NCBI GenBank assembly: GCA_014529385.2
Contig: CM043944.1
Coordinates: 72,839,884 to 72,903,883 of the forward strand
From: Adiantum capillus-veneris
Lineage: Eukaryota; Streptophyta; Polypodiopsida; Polypodiales; Pteridaceae
Length of the DNA stretch: 64,000 bases
Reading direction: 5' to 3'
Shown here one piece after another: positions 45,780 to 59,088 of the stretch. The translations under genes and the position numbers were made by a program. Under the pieces are notes generated by a model. The model ran no database searches. It was not told where the DNA came from and saw nothing but the letters and a program-made list of their open reading frames with translations. How positions within the stretch are numbered: position 1 is the stretch's first letter; every line of letters starts with the position of its first letter.

Positions 45780-47935
45780 TACACACACACACATTGTGGT
45801 ATTACTAAATGCTTTACTTTTTACCCTCCTTCTATATTTCCCCCTTCCCCCCCCCCCCCCCCCCCCCCCCCTCTAAAGCACTCATGGGACACTAGCTCAT
45901 AACTTGCTACTCATGGCCGGTGGGACTAGGTCCTTGCTTTAAAAAAACTCTACTATAATTAAACACATTGAGCTCTCATAAGGCAGCCTGCGCATCCTGG
46001 GCTGAGATCGCCCCTTGCAAAGTTTCTATGCATCACTTGAACACGCTTAAACAGGAGGGCGGCTTGCCTCTCTCGCCGATCACGCTCAGGAAACGAAGCT
46101 CAAACCACTATAAAAAAGGTGAGGGCGCACCTTGCCCCTCACTTAGCTATGGAGTAGGTATTTTCTTTCTGTTTTTTGCTACTGTCTGATCTTTCCAACA
46201 TGGAGCTCGCAGCTCAAGTCACACAGGTACCTAACTTAGCTTGCATATCACTATGTACTTCTTGCTTTTCCATCTTGCTAAACGCAGTAGGGAAAGATGT
46301 TTTAACATTGTTGTGGTTCTACTTGACTGGTTGTTTTTTACAATCGTCTACTGTGGTTCTTAGATTTTTTTAGTAGCATGGCATATGGTTGCTACTGCTT
46401 ACCTAAGCTCTCAAATGTTTTGACAGTGTTGTACTATCTGCAGATAGTTTTCGGCATTATACTGGTTTTCTAGGCGTTCTGCTTGACTGGTTTTTTTTTA
46501 CAGTCGTCTACTATGGTTCTTAGATATATGTTTTAGTAGCATGGCATATGGTTGCTACTGCTTACCTAAGCTCTCAAATGTTTTGGCAGCATTGAATTGT
46601 CTGCAAAGAGTTTATTGGCATTATACTGGTTTTTTAGGGGTTGTCTTATTCTTAGTCTTGACTGGTGCGCCTGGTACTTTCGTTTACTGTGGGGACTTAC
46701 ATTAAAAAATGGACTTCTGTTACGGTCCGATCCCTGAGCTCTGTATGGTTGGGTTTTTTGCCTCTCTATGCTCGTTCTTCTGATGGTAAGTATATGGTAA
46801 TTTTTTGGTTTTGTTTTTTGGGGCCTTTCTCAAGCCGTAGCAGGTTATTTCGAGTCACTGGCCTAACTGGTCTTTGGACGTTAAAACTGGTCTTTTTTGT
46901 TAAAAAAAATAAAAGCTAATCTTAGCTTTGGATTTTAAATCATGGGGTACCTTGTACAGATTCACAATGTGAGGAAGGATAACCTCTTCCTTGGCACAAC
47001 CCTCAGTTTTTTAGGGAGCTGCCAATCTTTGACTATTCTGCTCTTTCTGAAGGTAAGTATATGGTTTTTTTGGGGCTTGGCATGTGGAAAGGAACCGAAA
47101 ATGACTCTACACTATTCTGAACGATGGTAATATGATATGGCGTGTTAGATACCAATTCTTGAAAATACCTGTTGCATCTTTTTGGACTTTTATACTGAGC
47201 TATGATGCTTTCATGAGCTGGAACATGGTCCGTGACTTACTTTAAACAACCGGATCTTTGTAGCATTCAGATTAGTATGTATTTTTTTTGAACATGCCAT
47301 GCCTCTACTTGTTGGCTAGCCTTTTGTGTATAAGATTGAATAATTATTGAACTTCACTCGAGAAACAGTATTACAGCATCAGTTCTATAATTAAAATAAT
47401 TTCTTTTTTATATTTAAAAACAAGAACCTCACAAGTATGAAGTTTTTTTAGGGGTTCTTGTGGGATTGTACCATTGTGAGTAAAAGAGGAATTATGTCAC
47501 TTAGATTGGAAGTAATAATTAAGACTAGAAACATAAAACTAATAACCTAGCTTGTTTAAATTAAAAAAAAGTTCTTTAAAGATGGACATGGATAACAACT
47601 GGTATGGTCCATTGATACTTGTAAAACACATCCAAGGCTAACTGAATTTTTGGATGGATGGAGGTAAGGACTCTATCTTATCTTGGAAGGCTTTATTTTC
47701 TTTGGCAAGCAACATTACTATGATGAAATACCCACTGAGGAATGGGGAAGTTTTTTTACTACCAACCCTACTGAAAGAGGACCTCTTTCTTACAATCATT
47801 GTACCTAAATAATTCTGATACTGAGTTATTTTTGTACATATCAATTCATTGTTCCTTGGCCAGCTGTCTTTTGAATGTAAAAATTCAATTATGTCTTATT
47901 AGTTAAGATTTAAACAGTTACACACACAGACACAC
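45780..47935 (+). repeat. Right terminal repeat of the RT element (intact copy)
   Basis: Continuous 2.15-kb copy with (AC)n start, poly-C tract (45847-45871), tandem subrepeats and an (AC)n-rich end. Relative to the left copy it lacks about 24 bp between two CTGT microhomologies at about 47171, which explains why the MULE target sequence is missing here. Confidence 0.88.
46109..46116 (+). promoter_or_regulatory. TATA-like box in the right terminal repeat
   Basis: TATAAAAA in the same context as 7898-7905, followed by AAGGTGAGGGCGCACCTTGC, which folds on itself. Confidence 0.45.
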
Positions 47936-49427
47936 ACATGAATGCTTCACTTATTTATCGACCATAGTCTTTACAAGTCGTATCAGAGCTTGCATGATAA
48001 TTAATACGTCTTTTATCACTCATCTACAATCCTTATATCTTTAATAAGAATTGCTAATTGATTTCAATTATCTATGCTTGCACACCGTCTCGGATTTCCT
48101 GCTTGAGCCACTACCCTTCATGCTATTTGAATCCAAGTAAATTTTACATTTAGAATTACAATGCATTAAATTTACTTTGTCCAAAGGACGTAACTGCTTT
48201 TTAGGGGGCAACTAAATTGGAACTCTTAGAAAAAAATTGAAGAAACGCATCTATGTATATGCATAGCCATCATCCAATCCTCTCAATCAATCCCATCACA
48301 CAGTTTTTTGAGCTACAGAGTACAAAGTAATACTTTGATTAAGATTGAATACTTTGAGCTACATTTAAGGTTTTCTTGTAGCACCTCATATATTGTGTGT
48401 ATGCTCTTGGGAAAATCTAATGCTCACACCCCTTCTTGGTGGGGTGAAAACCATAATAGCCTGAACAGCTTTCAAGGCACGTTGAAAGACATCCTATCTA
48501 TACGATCAAGGGCTCTTGATTTTTTTCTTTTTTTGGAGAAGGGCACAAGCCCATTCTTGGTCATCCAACAAAGGAGAATATATATATATATATATATAGG
48601 TGCTACATTGCATTCTGACCGCTCCTCACATATGTTGCCATTATTGGATCCTTGCAATGCAGGCTACTACCCACCAGTGTCAATAGCTAGCTACCCACAC
48701 ATTGGTGCACACTCAATCTCACCCTGTGCTCTGTCGTTCCACTTTGTACTCATGTTTCCATGGGTTGCTTAGAGTCCCTGTTGTTGTGCCCATTTTCATC
48801 ATAAGACAATACCTTATAAGCATTGCTTAAAAGCCTTGAACTTGCCTTAAACATCTAGTTTTTTGTTGAAATCAAGGTGGTATTGGTGTGTGAATGTTTT
48901 GTACATAGTCTCTTCACATTTGTCTTGCTTGAAGCAAACTATATTAGTTCGCATCTGGAATTGGAGCTGATCTCTTGAGACAGCTAATTCCAGTGTTAGA
49001 AGATTTCATCTACTAGTGTAGGAAGATTTCAGACAGTTGACTAGACAGGAATCAAAAACTAGACTAGAATTTGGATACTTGAATAAGAATCAGACTTATG
49101 TACTGGAAATAAGGTTCAAATTCAAAAGACTGGACGAGAAGTAAGTATAACTGGAATATATGCCATGATTGGAATTACAGATCAAGGTTACAACGAATAT
49201 GATTTACAGAGAGAAAGTACAGCCGACAATACTACCAATGATTCTCAAGTACAAGTATAGCCAAGGCGCTAACCCAAATGATAACAATTGCCAACCCGAT
49301 TACAATGTAATGGTCCCTATTTATACACTTCGGGTTTACTATAGTAATTACCATAGTAACTACTAAGTAATTCGCTGCCCATCTCTTAAGAAGACGTTTC
49401 CACACAGTGAACTATCCAGTCTTCTAC
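47936..49427. other. Non-coding stretch; possible 3' LTR of the right gypsy element
   Basis: No gene is recognisable. It contains an (AT)n run at 48578-48598 and an isolated GTATCAGAGCTT resembling part of a primer site (about 47980). The right gypsy element is on the minus strand and a pyrimidine-rich block (TCCTTCCCTTCTTTCCC, about 49428-49444) could be its polypurine tract in reverse, so its 3' LTR would end at about 49427. The other LTR lies outside the window, so this cannot be confirmed. Confidence 0.3.
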
Positions 49428-49679
49428 ATCCTTCCCTTCTTTCCCTTGTCTGATTGTGATGTGAGACTGAAAAATCCACCGTCTGGTTCTGATGTTGTGA
49501 ATCCGGCTTGACCACTGACAGAGTGGCCATACAAAGATTGCGAGTAGGCAGCTGAAAAGGCCAAGGATTGCGAGAGGTAGCTGAAAAGGCCAAGGTGGAG
49601 CTCTCACTAGGCCAAGGTAGAGCTCTCATCTCCACCTGCCTGCTGAGGAGAAAAGTCGCCACTGAATTTTGAGATGGAA

Positions 49680-52600
49680 CTACCCATTATCCTTCCATTG
49701 GACCGTCTTTCGTTTGCCCTCTGACCTGGAGGGTGTCTGAGAAGTCCCAGTACCACCATTCTCCTTCTGAATCAGTCGGTAAATGGCCTTCTGCTCAACG
49801 TGATCCCGTCGGTTGGTGGTCATCTCTACTTCATAAGGCGTGAGGGAATGATAGGTTTTGGTGTCAAGATCATAGAGTGTACGCCTGCCCTTTCTAATTC
49901 TCATTATGGACAGCTTATGACAATGCGAAGCAGTACGGATCCATCCTTCTGGAAGAGGCTGATTAGTTTTGACTCGAGCTTCGAAAAGAATCTCAACCAT
50001 CTCCCTATACTGTGGTGCCAGACCCGGCTTTGCTGCAATGTCTTTTTCAGGCATCTCCTCTTTTAGTGCCTGAATATCATTGATTTAGAGAGCATCATTG
50101 AACAGCGTTTGCCAAGTCTTCCATTCCACAGTCGATCGCTCATACCAATCCTGAAGCTCATCAGTGATTTTGAAGTATGTAAGGCGATCAACTGGTTCTA
50201 GATGTTGAGGATACAGTGCTGGAAACAATCTTGGCAGCTATGTTTCTCTTGCTGGAACAACGTACAAGAGAACTGGAGAATCAGGCACGAATTCTAAAAA
50301 ATTGAGAATAGCATGGTTCTCTTGCTGCATCATCTTTCTGGTGATTCTCACTAGCTGGAACAATGTTTGGAGAGCAGTTGCATGTGCTCCGACTGACATT
50401 CTAGTCTGAGGTCCTTTGCTAGTGGTTGTTTGGTCCTCAAGAATGGCTTTGACTCTCTGATCCAAAACACCTCTGGCAGTTTGCATTTGCACCAAAACTT
50501 CCTTGAGTTGTACCCTAACATCCTTCATACATTGGTAAGTTGGTTTGTTACCCAGCAGCAGTTCTAGTTCTAGGGCCAGGGAGCGACAATCTGCAATAGA
50601 CTGTCTTTGCAAGTGCAGGTTTGCCACTCTCTCGTCAGCATTGAGTATCCGTTCAGGAACTCGTTCTAGCAGTTGCACTGTACTGGGATGCGCAGGTAAA
50701 CAGAAAACTTCTTTATCATGGAAAGTTGCTGATTTCCAATGTTCCACCATTTCCCTGGCTCCAACATATAGCCGTTGAAATATTTCCAAATCTAACAAGA
50801 GATCGTCATCCTCCAGATACTGTCTGGTTATGGAGGCATGTTGATGTCTCAATTGCCTATTCAGGGTAATGAGTTGCAGTGAATGTTGATGATAAACAAC
50901 TGGTCACTCATCCTGCACTTTTAGTTTCCCTTTAGCATCCCTGCTGAGCTGGGACTAATCAATTGGCTGATTCCCAGTGTGACTGGGCTGCTACTCTTCA
51001 ACCTGCTGATTACTCGATTGATGCCCTTCATTCTGTCCTTCTTGCTGGCCCTCATTCTGGCTTGGCTGGTCTGGCCGTGAGACTAGCCTCCTTCAGATGG
51101 CCCTGTCCCACCAGTACCAGGTCCTGGAGGTGGAGATGGTGGTGGGGCATCATCATCATCATTTGTGTGCCCTACTTCTTGATCATCCTCCTCTTCATCA
51201 GCTTCATCTTCCTTGTCTTCTTCTTCCTCTTCCAGAGAAGTCTGCTTCTCAATATAATCTAATATAGCTTGATTCATCAGAGCAGTATTATATTCAGTCA
51301 CCTTGTCCTGCAAATCACTCTGCATACTTTCCATCAAGGACTTCAAATTCTCTAAATTGAAAATAGCATTGCTTGATGGATTTAGAATTTCAGCCAAGCT
51401 GCTATAGATGTATCTTTCAGTCAGAGAGGCCTTCAGAGCTGTATGGAAAATTAATAGGTTTTTGAAGTCTGCCCGCTTCATCCTGAGCATTGTTTCAGCT
51501 CGTTCTGCAGCTCTCACTGCTTCATTTCGTTGATTCTTGATGATCATTATTTCAAATTCAGCCTTAGCTAGCTTCTTGTTTAACAACTCATTAGTCCTTT
51601 CTGAATGAGCGTCCAGTACCCTGTGCTATATGTTCTGCTCTTCCTGGGTTTTTTGAAGATTTTCAATCTGATCTTGTGCCTCCGTCAAGTCAGCTTTAAG
51701 CTTTTTCACTTCATCTTCTGATCCAGCAGCCTCCATCAGTTGTCCCATACAACTGACAATGGTATTCCAAGAAGATTGTATGAGGTCTGAACATCTGTCT
51801 TTAACTGTGGTTGGATCAGAATAGGTAGGCTCATATATTGTCACTGGAGACATGTAGGATAAAGTTTCATAATCATCTTTGCGTAGCAGAAGATGCCCTT
51901 TCAATTGTTTAGTCTGCATTTGTTGCAACTTGTCATGTTTTACCAGTTTTTCACAATGTGTTCAGTATGTGGAGTAGGAACTCCACCTGGCAGAGTCGAG
52001 GAAGCTGGACCTTTCCCCTTGTCCATTTGACTCTTACCTTTTTCCCCTAATTGGTCTGCTATCTTCTCAGAAGTGGATGGCTTGGCCTGATCTTTTCCAA
52101 AATCAGTAGCAACTGCACTTTGTGCTACTAACTGGCTAGGCACAGTCTTCTGAGTAGATTGTTGCTCTATCTGGCTTACTACAGCTTTCTTAGTATTCAT
52201 TGTCTTGACCTAGCTTTCTATCTGCTTCAAAAACTCACTGCTCTTTGTCAGTGTAGTCTTTGGCTTCTTTGAACTGCCAGCCTGTTCTGTAGTTGCTTTC
52301 CTTTTCAGGTCTGGTGAAGTAGTCTGACTGTCCGTTTCTTTGTCGTCTGAGGACAAATCAATGTTCTTATGCTCAGAAATTGGCTTCTCACTCCAAGCCT
52401 TCTTTACCTGCTCATTAACATCTACAGCAGTAGCCCAATACAGGAATTACCAAACATACCAAGCTTTGAAAACATTTTGAGATTTTAGCTTGGCAGTTTG
52501 TTGGAGAACATTGTGAGATAGAATTTGACAAAGGTTAATAGGAACCTGTGGATCCAATATCTTGGCCAACAACATAGCAAAAAGTTTTTCGGATACATAC

Positions 52601-53268
52601 GTTGGGTTGTTTTTAAGGATTACTGCTACGGCTACAAACCTGTAAGTAGTGGAAGCTTCCAAACCTGCTACTGGAACTCCTTGACCACTTGCCTTGCGCT
52701 TATGTTTAGCCGCTTCATCCTCCTTCAAATCTATACTTATCTGTTGTGCAGTTGCCACAAATGGTTTGGGCTCGTTGGGAATTCTGAATGCAAAAGCTAT
52801 GGTCTCCGATGTCACTGACACCTTCCTACCATTTACCATGGCACTGTCATCTTCAGCGTCAAAAGAATCAAGAACTTGCCTGATGATGTATGCGTCAAAA
52901 AAAATTCTTGTAGCTTGCAACACAACTGGGAGATCCCATAGTTGTAGCAGAGTCATTGCTTGGTCAGTGAATACATAACGCTGGGTTTTACTGTACGGTA
53001 TGATGGGAAGGCTTGCCTTTGTAGCAACAACTATGGCCTAGGTTTCCTCAAGAGACTCTTGCATCTTCTCTGAGCGTTTCCTTCTACCCATACACTGTGA
53101 AGACGATGACGATGAAATAGGCGAAGGAGAAGATGACTTACTTGTCGTGTCAAAGCCATACCCTGGTGTCACTGGCAAGGCTAGCTCATAGTCAAATGTC
53201 TCTTCAGAGGTCGAGGTTTGCGACTGTAGCGAATAAACCTCGGAGCTTGGCAATTGGCGAATGGTCAA
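49680..53268 (-). pseudogene. Large post-integrase ORF of the right gypsy element
   Basis: About 1,196 codons readable in three successive frames (53268-51940, 51928-51083, 50852-49680), implying at least two frameshifts and a few stops. The N-terminal part is Ser-rich. About 52447-52956 encodes a compact domain (ATRIFFDAYIIRQVLDSF ... SETIAFAFRIPNE) reminiscent of the plant-retrotransposon-associated domain of Athila-type extra ORFs. Then come a Lys/Ser/Gln-rich linker, a coiled coil (KKLKADLTEAQDQIENLQK), a second helical region, an acidic run (LEEEEEDKEDEADEEEDD) and a Pro/Gly stretch. It is sometimes called envelope-like by position, but I see no signal peptide or membrane segment. Role unknown. 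Confidence 0.6.
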
Positions 53269-53783
53269 CAGGAGGAAAGCGTCGCGCAGGGGATTTATGA
53301 GGAAAAATGCTAACTCTCCTGATTGTTATACGTGTTCGCGCCATAAAATCTCCACCACTCATCGTCCCTAGACTTGTGTGCGTCGCTGCTGTCGTGGCAC
53401 ACATGCATTGGACAAGACTGCGACCCATCCATGAAATAATTACTACTGGCGTGCCATCTGACCGTTGGGCGCATAAAAATTTAAAAGTGTGTCCCCACTG
53501 ATGCTGGACTGATTTCCAGTCTAGCTCGACCATACTGGTACTGATTCTAAGGTCAGCCTGACCTGGTTCTTCTGGTACTGGTTCTGAAATTGGAACTGGT
53601 TGCACATGAAAAAGTCCAAAAATGTATGATTCTGGTATCTCTTGATCAGCAAGTTTCAGTTCCTTAGTACCTTGTTCTGGCCCAGTTTCTCTGGCCTCTG
53701 AATAATAAAGTTTGATCTTTGCCCCACTAAATACTCCTGGAAACAATAATCCAGATAAATCTTTCATTCTCACTGTGCCATTG
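53204..53783 (-). pseudogene. Integrase C-terminal tail of the right gypsy element (downstream part)
   Basis: It begins NGTVRMKDLSG and GAKIKLYY, which continue the integrase C-terminal SH3-like segment AGPFEV from 62538-62640 across the inserted element. After that a tail of about 150 residues has no recognised domain. Its stop overlaps the start of the large extra ORF by about 65 bp in another frame. Confidence 0.65.
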
Positions 53784-55380
53784 TGTAATGGAATTGGCCT
53801 ATTTAGTTTGAGCGTAGCGGAAATTAATGAGACTACTTTTGAGAAATGACTTTGCGCGCATAGCGGGTGAACATAATTGAATATAGCAACATAATCATAG
53901 CAATTAGTTAACTTGGCATGAATAATACTTTTGCAAGAGAGAGAATTTAGAGAACATGACAACAGTTGAGGATCGGATTTATGTGGAGCCGGCAGTCCCC
54001 CCTCCAATAGGAATTTGTATTATGATTTCTCTCACTAAGAGAGACTTGTTACAATACAATCTTTGTGTTCCTTGTGACCTAGGTGATGCAATGAAGATGG
54101 AAATCTTCATGCATCACAAACATAACATAAACTTGAAGAAAGCTTTAACTATCCCAAGCCTCAGTCCCAAGACCTCAAACACCTTCGAAGGTGGAGAGAG
54201 CTAGCAGGGAATGAGGGTAGGGAAGAGGAAGAAGAAACATTTCGTAGGAGAAAGAATTAGTTCCTCACTTATCATAACTCTTGTTACTAGCATACATAAT
54301 ATCATAGTAATGAAGAAGAAGGAGATGGCAAGCTTAAGCATTGAAGAATGGCTCTTGGTTGGATTTGCACTCCATATCCGAGAGTGTTGGTGTCGGCTCT
54401 GAACCTCTACTTACTTGGAGAAGGAGAGGGAGCTCTTGCACTTTGCATAGCACACAATGAGAGTGTTTGTGAGTGTGTTTGGGTAAGTATACCCCCTAAG
54501 AAACCCCCTAGCTTGCTTGGGTCCACCCCCCCTTGTAGCTCATTCTTGAAGCTCATTGGACCCCTCCTGGCCTAGCCAATCACAAGCAGGAGGCATTGCA
54601 AGCAGCAAGGGTAGGCTTGAGACAAGTGTCCCCCTTTCCCCTTTGAGAAAGAGGGCTAGATAAATGCTAAATCAATTAATTAAATCTCCTAAATTATTAT
54701 TGGACCCCTTGGGTGGCCAACCAATAGGCTTCAGGCACACCATGAGGGCAACATGAGGAGGAACTTGACAAGTGTTCCTCTTGCTTTCTTTGTACCATGC
54801 ATGCCTTGTGTGAGTGTGTGGGTGTTCTCTCTCATCCCCACATAGGGCTCGCACCCTCCTTGTAGGGATTGAATATTTGACTTTTTGACACCTCAAGCCC
54901 CTCATACATAGGCCCAGTTCCCACCACAAGCTTGGGCGTTATGCACTTTAAGCTTGGGCTAGGTTCTCACCTTAAGTGCAGCCCGAGCATGTCAAGCACC
55001 TCAAGCATCTCAATAATTAAGCACCTCAAGCACCTTAGTCATCAAGCATGACAGACAGGACAAGCACCTCGAGCTGGGTCGGGTTCCTGTGCCTCAAGGT
55101 CAGCCCTAGATTACCTAAGGTCAAAGGAATTTTACACACATTATTGGAGGTCTTCAATGAATCTAACCCTAAGGTCTTATGCTCCGCTGGTTAGCCGTGC
55201 TCTTTGATAGACCATCTCTCATTTGGGACCCTTGACCATTTGCCCCATGTTGAGATAGATCTATAAGCACATGTCTATATCTTAACCCTTGTTCCCGTTT
55301 ATTCTCCCACGTTAAGTGATCAATTTAACATGAGAGAATCATTTGGGTTGGTTCGATATTAGATATTAGATTTTATGACA
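53784..55380 (-). repeat. Chromodomain gypsy 3' LTR
   Basis: 1,597 bp, aligned along its length to 60909-62537 with several small indels and substitutions, more diverged than the Tat-like LTR pair. The following TTAGCTCTCTCTTG, read in reverse, is a weak polypurine tract. Confidence 0.9.
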
Positions 55381-56566
55381 TTAGCTCTCTCTTGAAATCA
55401 TAGTCGTCCTAGACTATGAGGTAGAATAGATAAAGCCTTAGTCATTAGTCAATTTTACTTAGCAGGTAGAGGATCCCTTTTTACCCTCTGACATCTTTCC
55501 AAGATGGATGAATAATCCATTTGGTGCTTGGGAGACATAGCTGTAGCAAGCATGTCTGCTCTTTAGACCATTTCATTCTCCCAATGTAGAGTGACAAATT
55601 CTACTTGGTGTTTGAGAGACGTCATCATCACAAACATGATTCTGAGCATGCATAATAGTTAAATTTGTGCACAATTACAAAGAGGAATAGTCTTACAAGA
55701 CAAAAACATGGGTCATTTAAAAGAAATTTGTACATTTGCTTACTCTAATGTAGCATTGTAAGCATTGACAAGGTTCATACTATCCTTAAGCTATATTCCT
55801 TGCATCCATCTAGCATCTTCAAAAGGATAATTTTTGAACTTAATAAGATATCGTCGAATAATCTTACCATGTCGTAGTACCTTGTCTTCATGCGGAAGGA
55901 CAGCTTCGGGTTATAGCACCTCTTCTTGGTCTTCAACTTCTGGAGGGTCTTCAATAATTGGTTCAGTTTGTGGCTCTCCTTTGTAGGGCTTAATTAGTCT
56001 TACATGAAAGGCATTGTGTATGAGCCAATGGTTGGGCAACTTGAGTTGATAAGCCGTCTCATTGATGGGCTTCAAGATTCGGAAAGGACCATAGTATCTT
56101 TTTGTTACTTTAGCATAATACTTTTGATGGCCCGTAGGATTTTTGCCCGTCGTTTGCCTTAATCGAGCCTTAGGAAACTTGAGAAGACCCAATCATTTTC
56201 TTTGAACATTAAGGCTCTTCTGTGCTTATCAGCAACAGATTTTTGCCTTTTGAGAGATGGATATAGCCTCCTTAATCTTTTGAAAAGATTCTTGTAGGTC
56301 ATGGCTATACTCATCGGCAACGAAGATCTTCCCATGTACTTTGAGTAGCAAGGGACTTTTAGGTCTTCCATCAATGATCTCAAAAGGTGCTTTTCACGTA
56401 GAAGTATGTACAGTATTATTGTAGGCATACTCTACAAGTGGTAAGTACTTTTCCCATTGTGAGCGTTGATCTACTTTGGTAACATAAGTCTTGAGTAGAT
56501 CGAGTATCATAAGATTGGATATCTCACTTTGTCCATCCGTTTGTGGGTGATAGGCCGAAGAGAAAT
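55381..56566 (-). pseudogene. Chromodomain gypsy integrase C-terminus and chromodomain
   Basis: It contains YYAKVTKRYYGPFRILKPIN and AYQLKLPNHWLIHNAFHVRL (integrase C-terminal segment ending in the usual FHVSLL position). After a TAA it has PHEDKVLRHGKIIRRYLIKF then KNYPFEDARWMQG (about 55790-55890), which fits the chromodomain pattern (R-x-x-x-x-YLVKWKGYP-x-EDATWE). The core-to-C-terminus stretch (56159-56428) is in a shifted frame. Confidence 0.75.
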
Positions 56567-57465
56567 TCATCTTGTTCCTAGATTTTCAAAGAGACCTTTC
56601 CAGAAATTATTGGTCATTCTAGGATCTCTATCTGACACGATGGATGTGGGTAATCCATGGTGCTTGAAAATATGAGATATGAAGAGAGTTGCCATTTGAT
56701 GTGCCTTAATAGTCTTTTTGATAGGAATAAAATGTGCTTGCTTGCTAAACCTGTCAAGTGTTGTCCATATTCCTGTATTCCCATGGATAGACTTGGGTAA
56801 TCCAAAGATGAAATCCATGGATATACTCTCCCATGGTGAATTTGAGATAGGCAGTAATCTAGGTTGCTTCCCTCTATCATACTTGGTCTTTTGGCATAGT
56901 ACACATTTTGAAACATACTCTTGTATGTCCACTTTCATGGTAGGCCAATAGAAGTACGTCTCTACTCCTCGGAGAGTAGGTTGAATACCTCTATGCCCCG
57001 CATATGGAGGAGCACGGGATTCATACATAACTTTCTCATGAAGGGAATGGGTAACACATAGCCTATTTCCGTGGAGAAGATAACCATCCTCCAAGGTGAA
57101 TGGTTCCTCTTTCTTCCTCAAAGCAAGGGCTGACATTATGTCTCTAAAGTCAGGGTTAGTAGCATACTCATCTATCATAGAGGATAGATCATTGTGAGTA
57201 GCTATAGACACCGCATAAACTTTGGGTCATCGTGAAAGTGCATCGGCCACTTGATTGTGCTTACCAGCTATGTGAGCAATATGGAAATTAATTGCGAAAG
57301 AAATTTTTCCCACCTCATTTTTTTGTCGGAAAGCTTGTTTTGCGTCATGAAATACTTGAGACTTTGGTGGTCGGTTCGTAGGATAAATGGAAGCCCCAAT
57401 AGGTAGTGCTTCCATGTGTTTAGGACATGTAGAACAACCAAAAACTCTTTCTCATAAATGCCCAA
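56567..57465 (-). pseudogene. Chromodomain gypsy RNase H end and integrase
   Basis: RNase H ends with YEKEFLVVLHVLNTWKHYLL and LRTDHQSLKYFM; a 1-nt frameshift near 57300 precedes IAGKHNQVADALSR. The integrase zinc finger (YAGHRGIQPTLRGVETYFYW ... CVLCQKTK) and core (ISMDFIFGLPKS, LDRFSKQAHFIPI, IVSDRDPRMT) follow. A TGA sits after ALSR where CGA is expected. Confidence 0.85.
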
Positions 57466-57489
57466 GACTCGTTCATCAATATTGAGCCT

Positions 57490-58550
57490 TCAGATCTCAT
57501 ATGCTATGGCATGCCCTTCTTGAAGCAAAACTACTCCAAGGCAATCACCACAAGCATCACATTGGACCTCAAATGGCTTTGAGAGATCCGGAAGCACGAG
57601 GACTGGTCGGGAAGTAAGCTTCTCTTTGAGATTTTCAAAAGAATTTTGCTCCTTATCAGTCCATACTAACTTAACGTTCTTCTTAGTTAAGTTGTGTAGT
57701 GGTCCTGCTACTTGAGAGAATTTTTCTATGAAGCGTCTATAGTATGCGCACATACCAACAAAGCTTCTTAGCTCATGTAGATTTCTAGGGTTAGGCCATG
57801 CTTTTATTACCTCTAACTTTGATGGATACATTCGGATACCATCTTTAGAGATAATATGACCTAGGTATTGAATCTCTTGAAGGAAGAATTCTCTTTTCTT
57901 TTGGTTGAGAAAAATCTTATTCTCCCTCAATGCTTGAAAAATCACTTGGAGATGTTGCTTATGTTCCTCCAAAGACTTGGAGTAGATGATGATATCATCA
58001 AAGAACACTCCAGTGAATTTGCGGTATGGTCTATAAATTTTCTCCATCAAACAATTGAACGTAGTTGGTGCATTGGTCAAGCCAAAAGGCATGACTAGAT
58101 ATTCATAAAGACCAAATGTTGTGTGAAACGCGGTCTTTAAGATATCTTCATCCACTATCCTGATTTGATGATAGCCACTCTTAAGGTCAATCCTATTGAA
58201 GTAGGTAGAGCCTTGTAGCTTATCAAATAGATCTTCTACCCGAGGTACGGGAAATCTATTTTTGATAGTGATATGGTTTAGTACTCGATAGTCCACACAC
58301 ATACAGTATGTACCATCTTTCTTTTGTACTAGAAGGACTGGAGAACAAAAGGGAGAGGAACTAGGCCTCACCATCCCTTTGTCTACCACCTCTTGTACTT
58401 GCCTCATGATCTCCTCTTGTTGAGCTAGTGAGACTCGATAAGGAGGCTTGTTAGGTGGTGAGCTTCCAGGAAGGAGCTCAATGCGATGGTCATCATCCCC
58501 TCATTTTGGAGGTAAGTCCATAGGGATATCATCGATGAACACATCTTGGA
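57490..58550 (-). pseudogene. Chromodomain gypsy reverse transcriptase
   Basis: Blocks in order: MVRPSSSPFCSPVLLVQKKD, CVDYRVLNHITIKNRFPVPR, YHQIRIVDEDILKTAF, MPFGLTNAPTTFNCLM, catalytic VFFDDIIIYSKS (FFDD in place of the more common (V/Y)-x-DD), YLGHIISKDGI and LRSFVGMCAYYRRF. TGA codons flank the long open part (about 58500 and 57487). Confidence 0.9.
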
Positions 58551-58551
58551 A

Positions 58552-59040
58552 TCATTTTAGAAAATTAGACAAGTCTTCATTCCTACCATTTACATTTGAT
58601 GAAACATTAGTATCTTTTAGAGACTCTTTGACAAAAATCATGTACGCAGAAACTGAGCTCTTCATTGACTTATCAAAAGCAAGAGGATTTACAAGTGGAA
58701 TAGTGCGACCACGCTCACTAGCATCTATATACATGTTCTTTCCCTTGTAGGTGAAGTAGATTTTCCTTTCAGGGAACTTCATGTTGGCAGCCATGCGATC
58801 AAACCATGGTGCCCCTAGGATAACATCCTCATGTTGGAGAGGAGAGATGAAGAAGTCTTCTTTGTCGACATAGCTTTGGACATGAAGCCTCAACTTCCCA
58901 ATCAAGGGAGTAACGGAGGCTTGTTGTCCCTTGAAAGCTGCATCAGCCACTACTATATCTCCCATCTCAAAAGCTTGAATGCCCAACTTGGTGGCCAACT
59001 CCGTGTATATGAAGTTGAGAGTAGAGCCAGGGTCAAACAA
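58552..59040 (-). pseudogene. Chromodomain gypsy protease
   Basis: Retropepsin-like segment with FILFDPGSTLNFIYTELATK (DPGS where D(T/S)G(A/S) is usual) and DVILGAPWF in the position of the conserved (I/L)LG-x-x-W(L/F). It continues the Gag frame after a TGA at about 59088. Confidence 0.8.
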
Positions 59041-59088
59041 GATGAAGGCATCATGCTCTCTTACCTTTCCCCAAGCATAGGAAAGTGA

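Noticed and set aside
47980-48000. Primer-binding site of another LTR element (GTATCAGAGCTT)
   Set aside because: No LTR end (CA) at the right spacing and no gag frame downstream on the plus strand.
49680-53268. Envelope glycoprotein of the right gypsy element
   Set aside because: No signal peptide, membrane segment or cysteine-rich ectodomain is visible; coiled coil and acidic runs alone do not support it.
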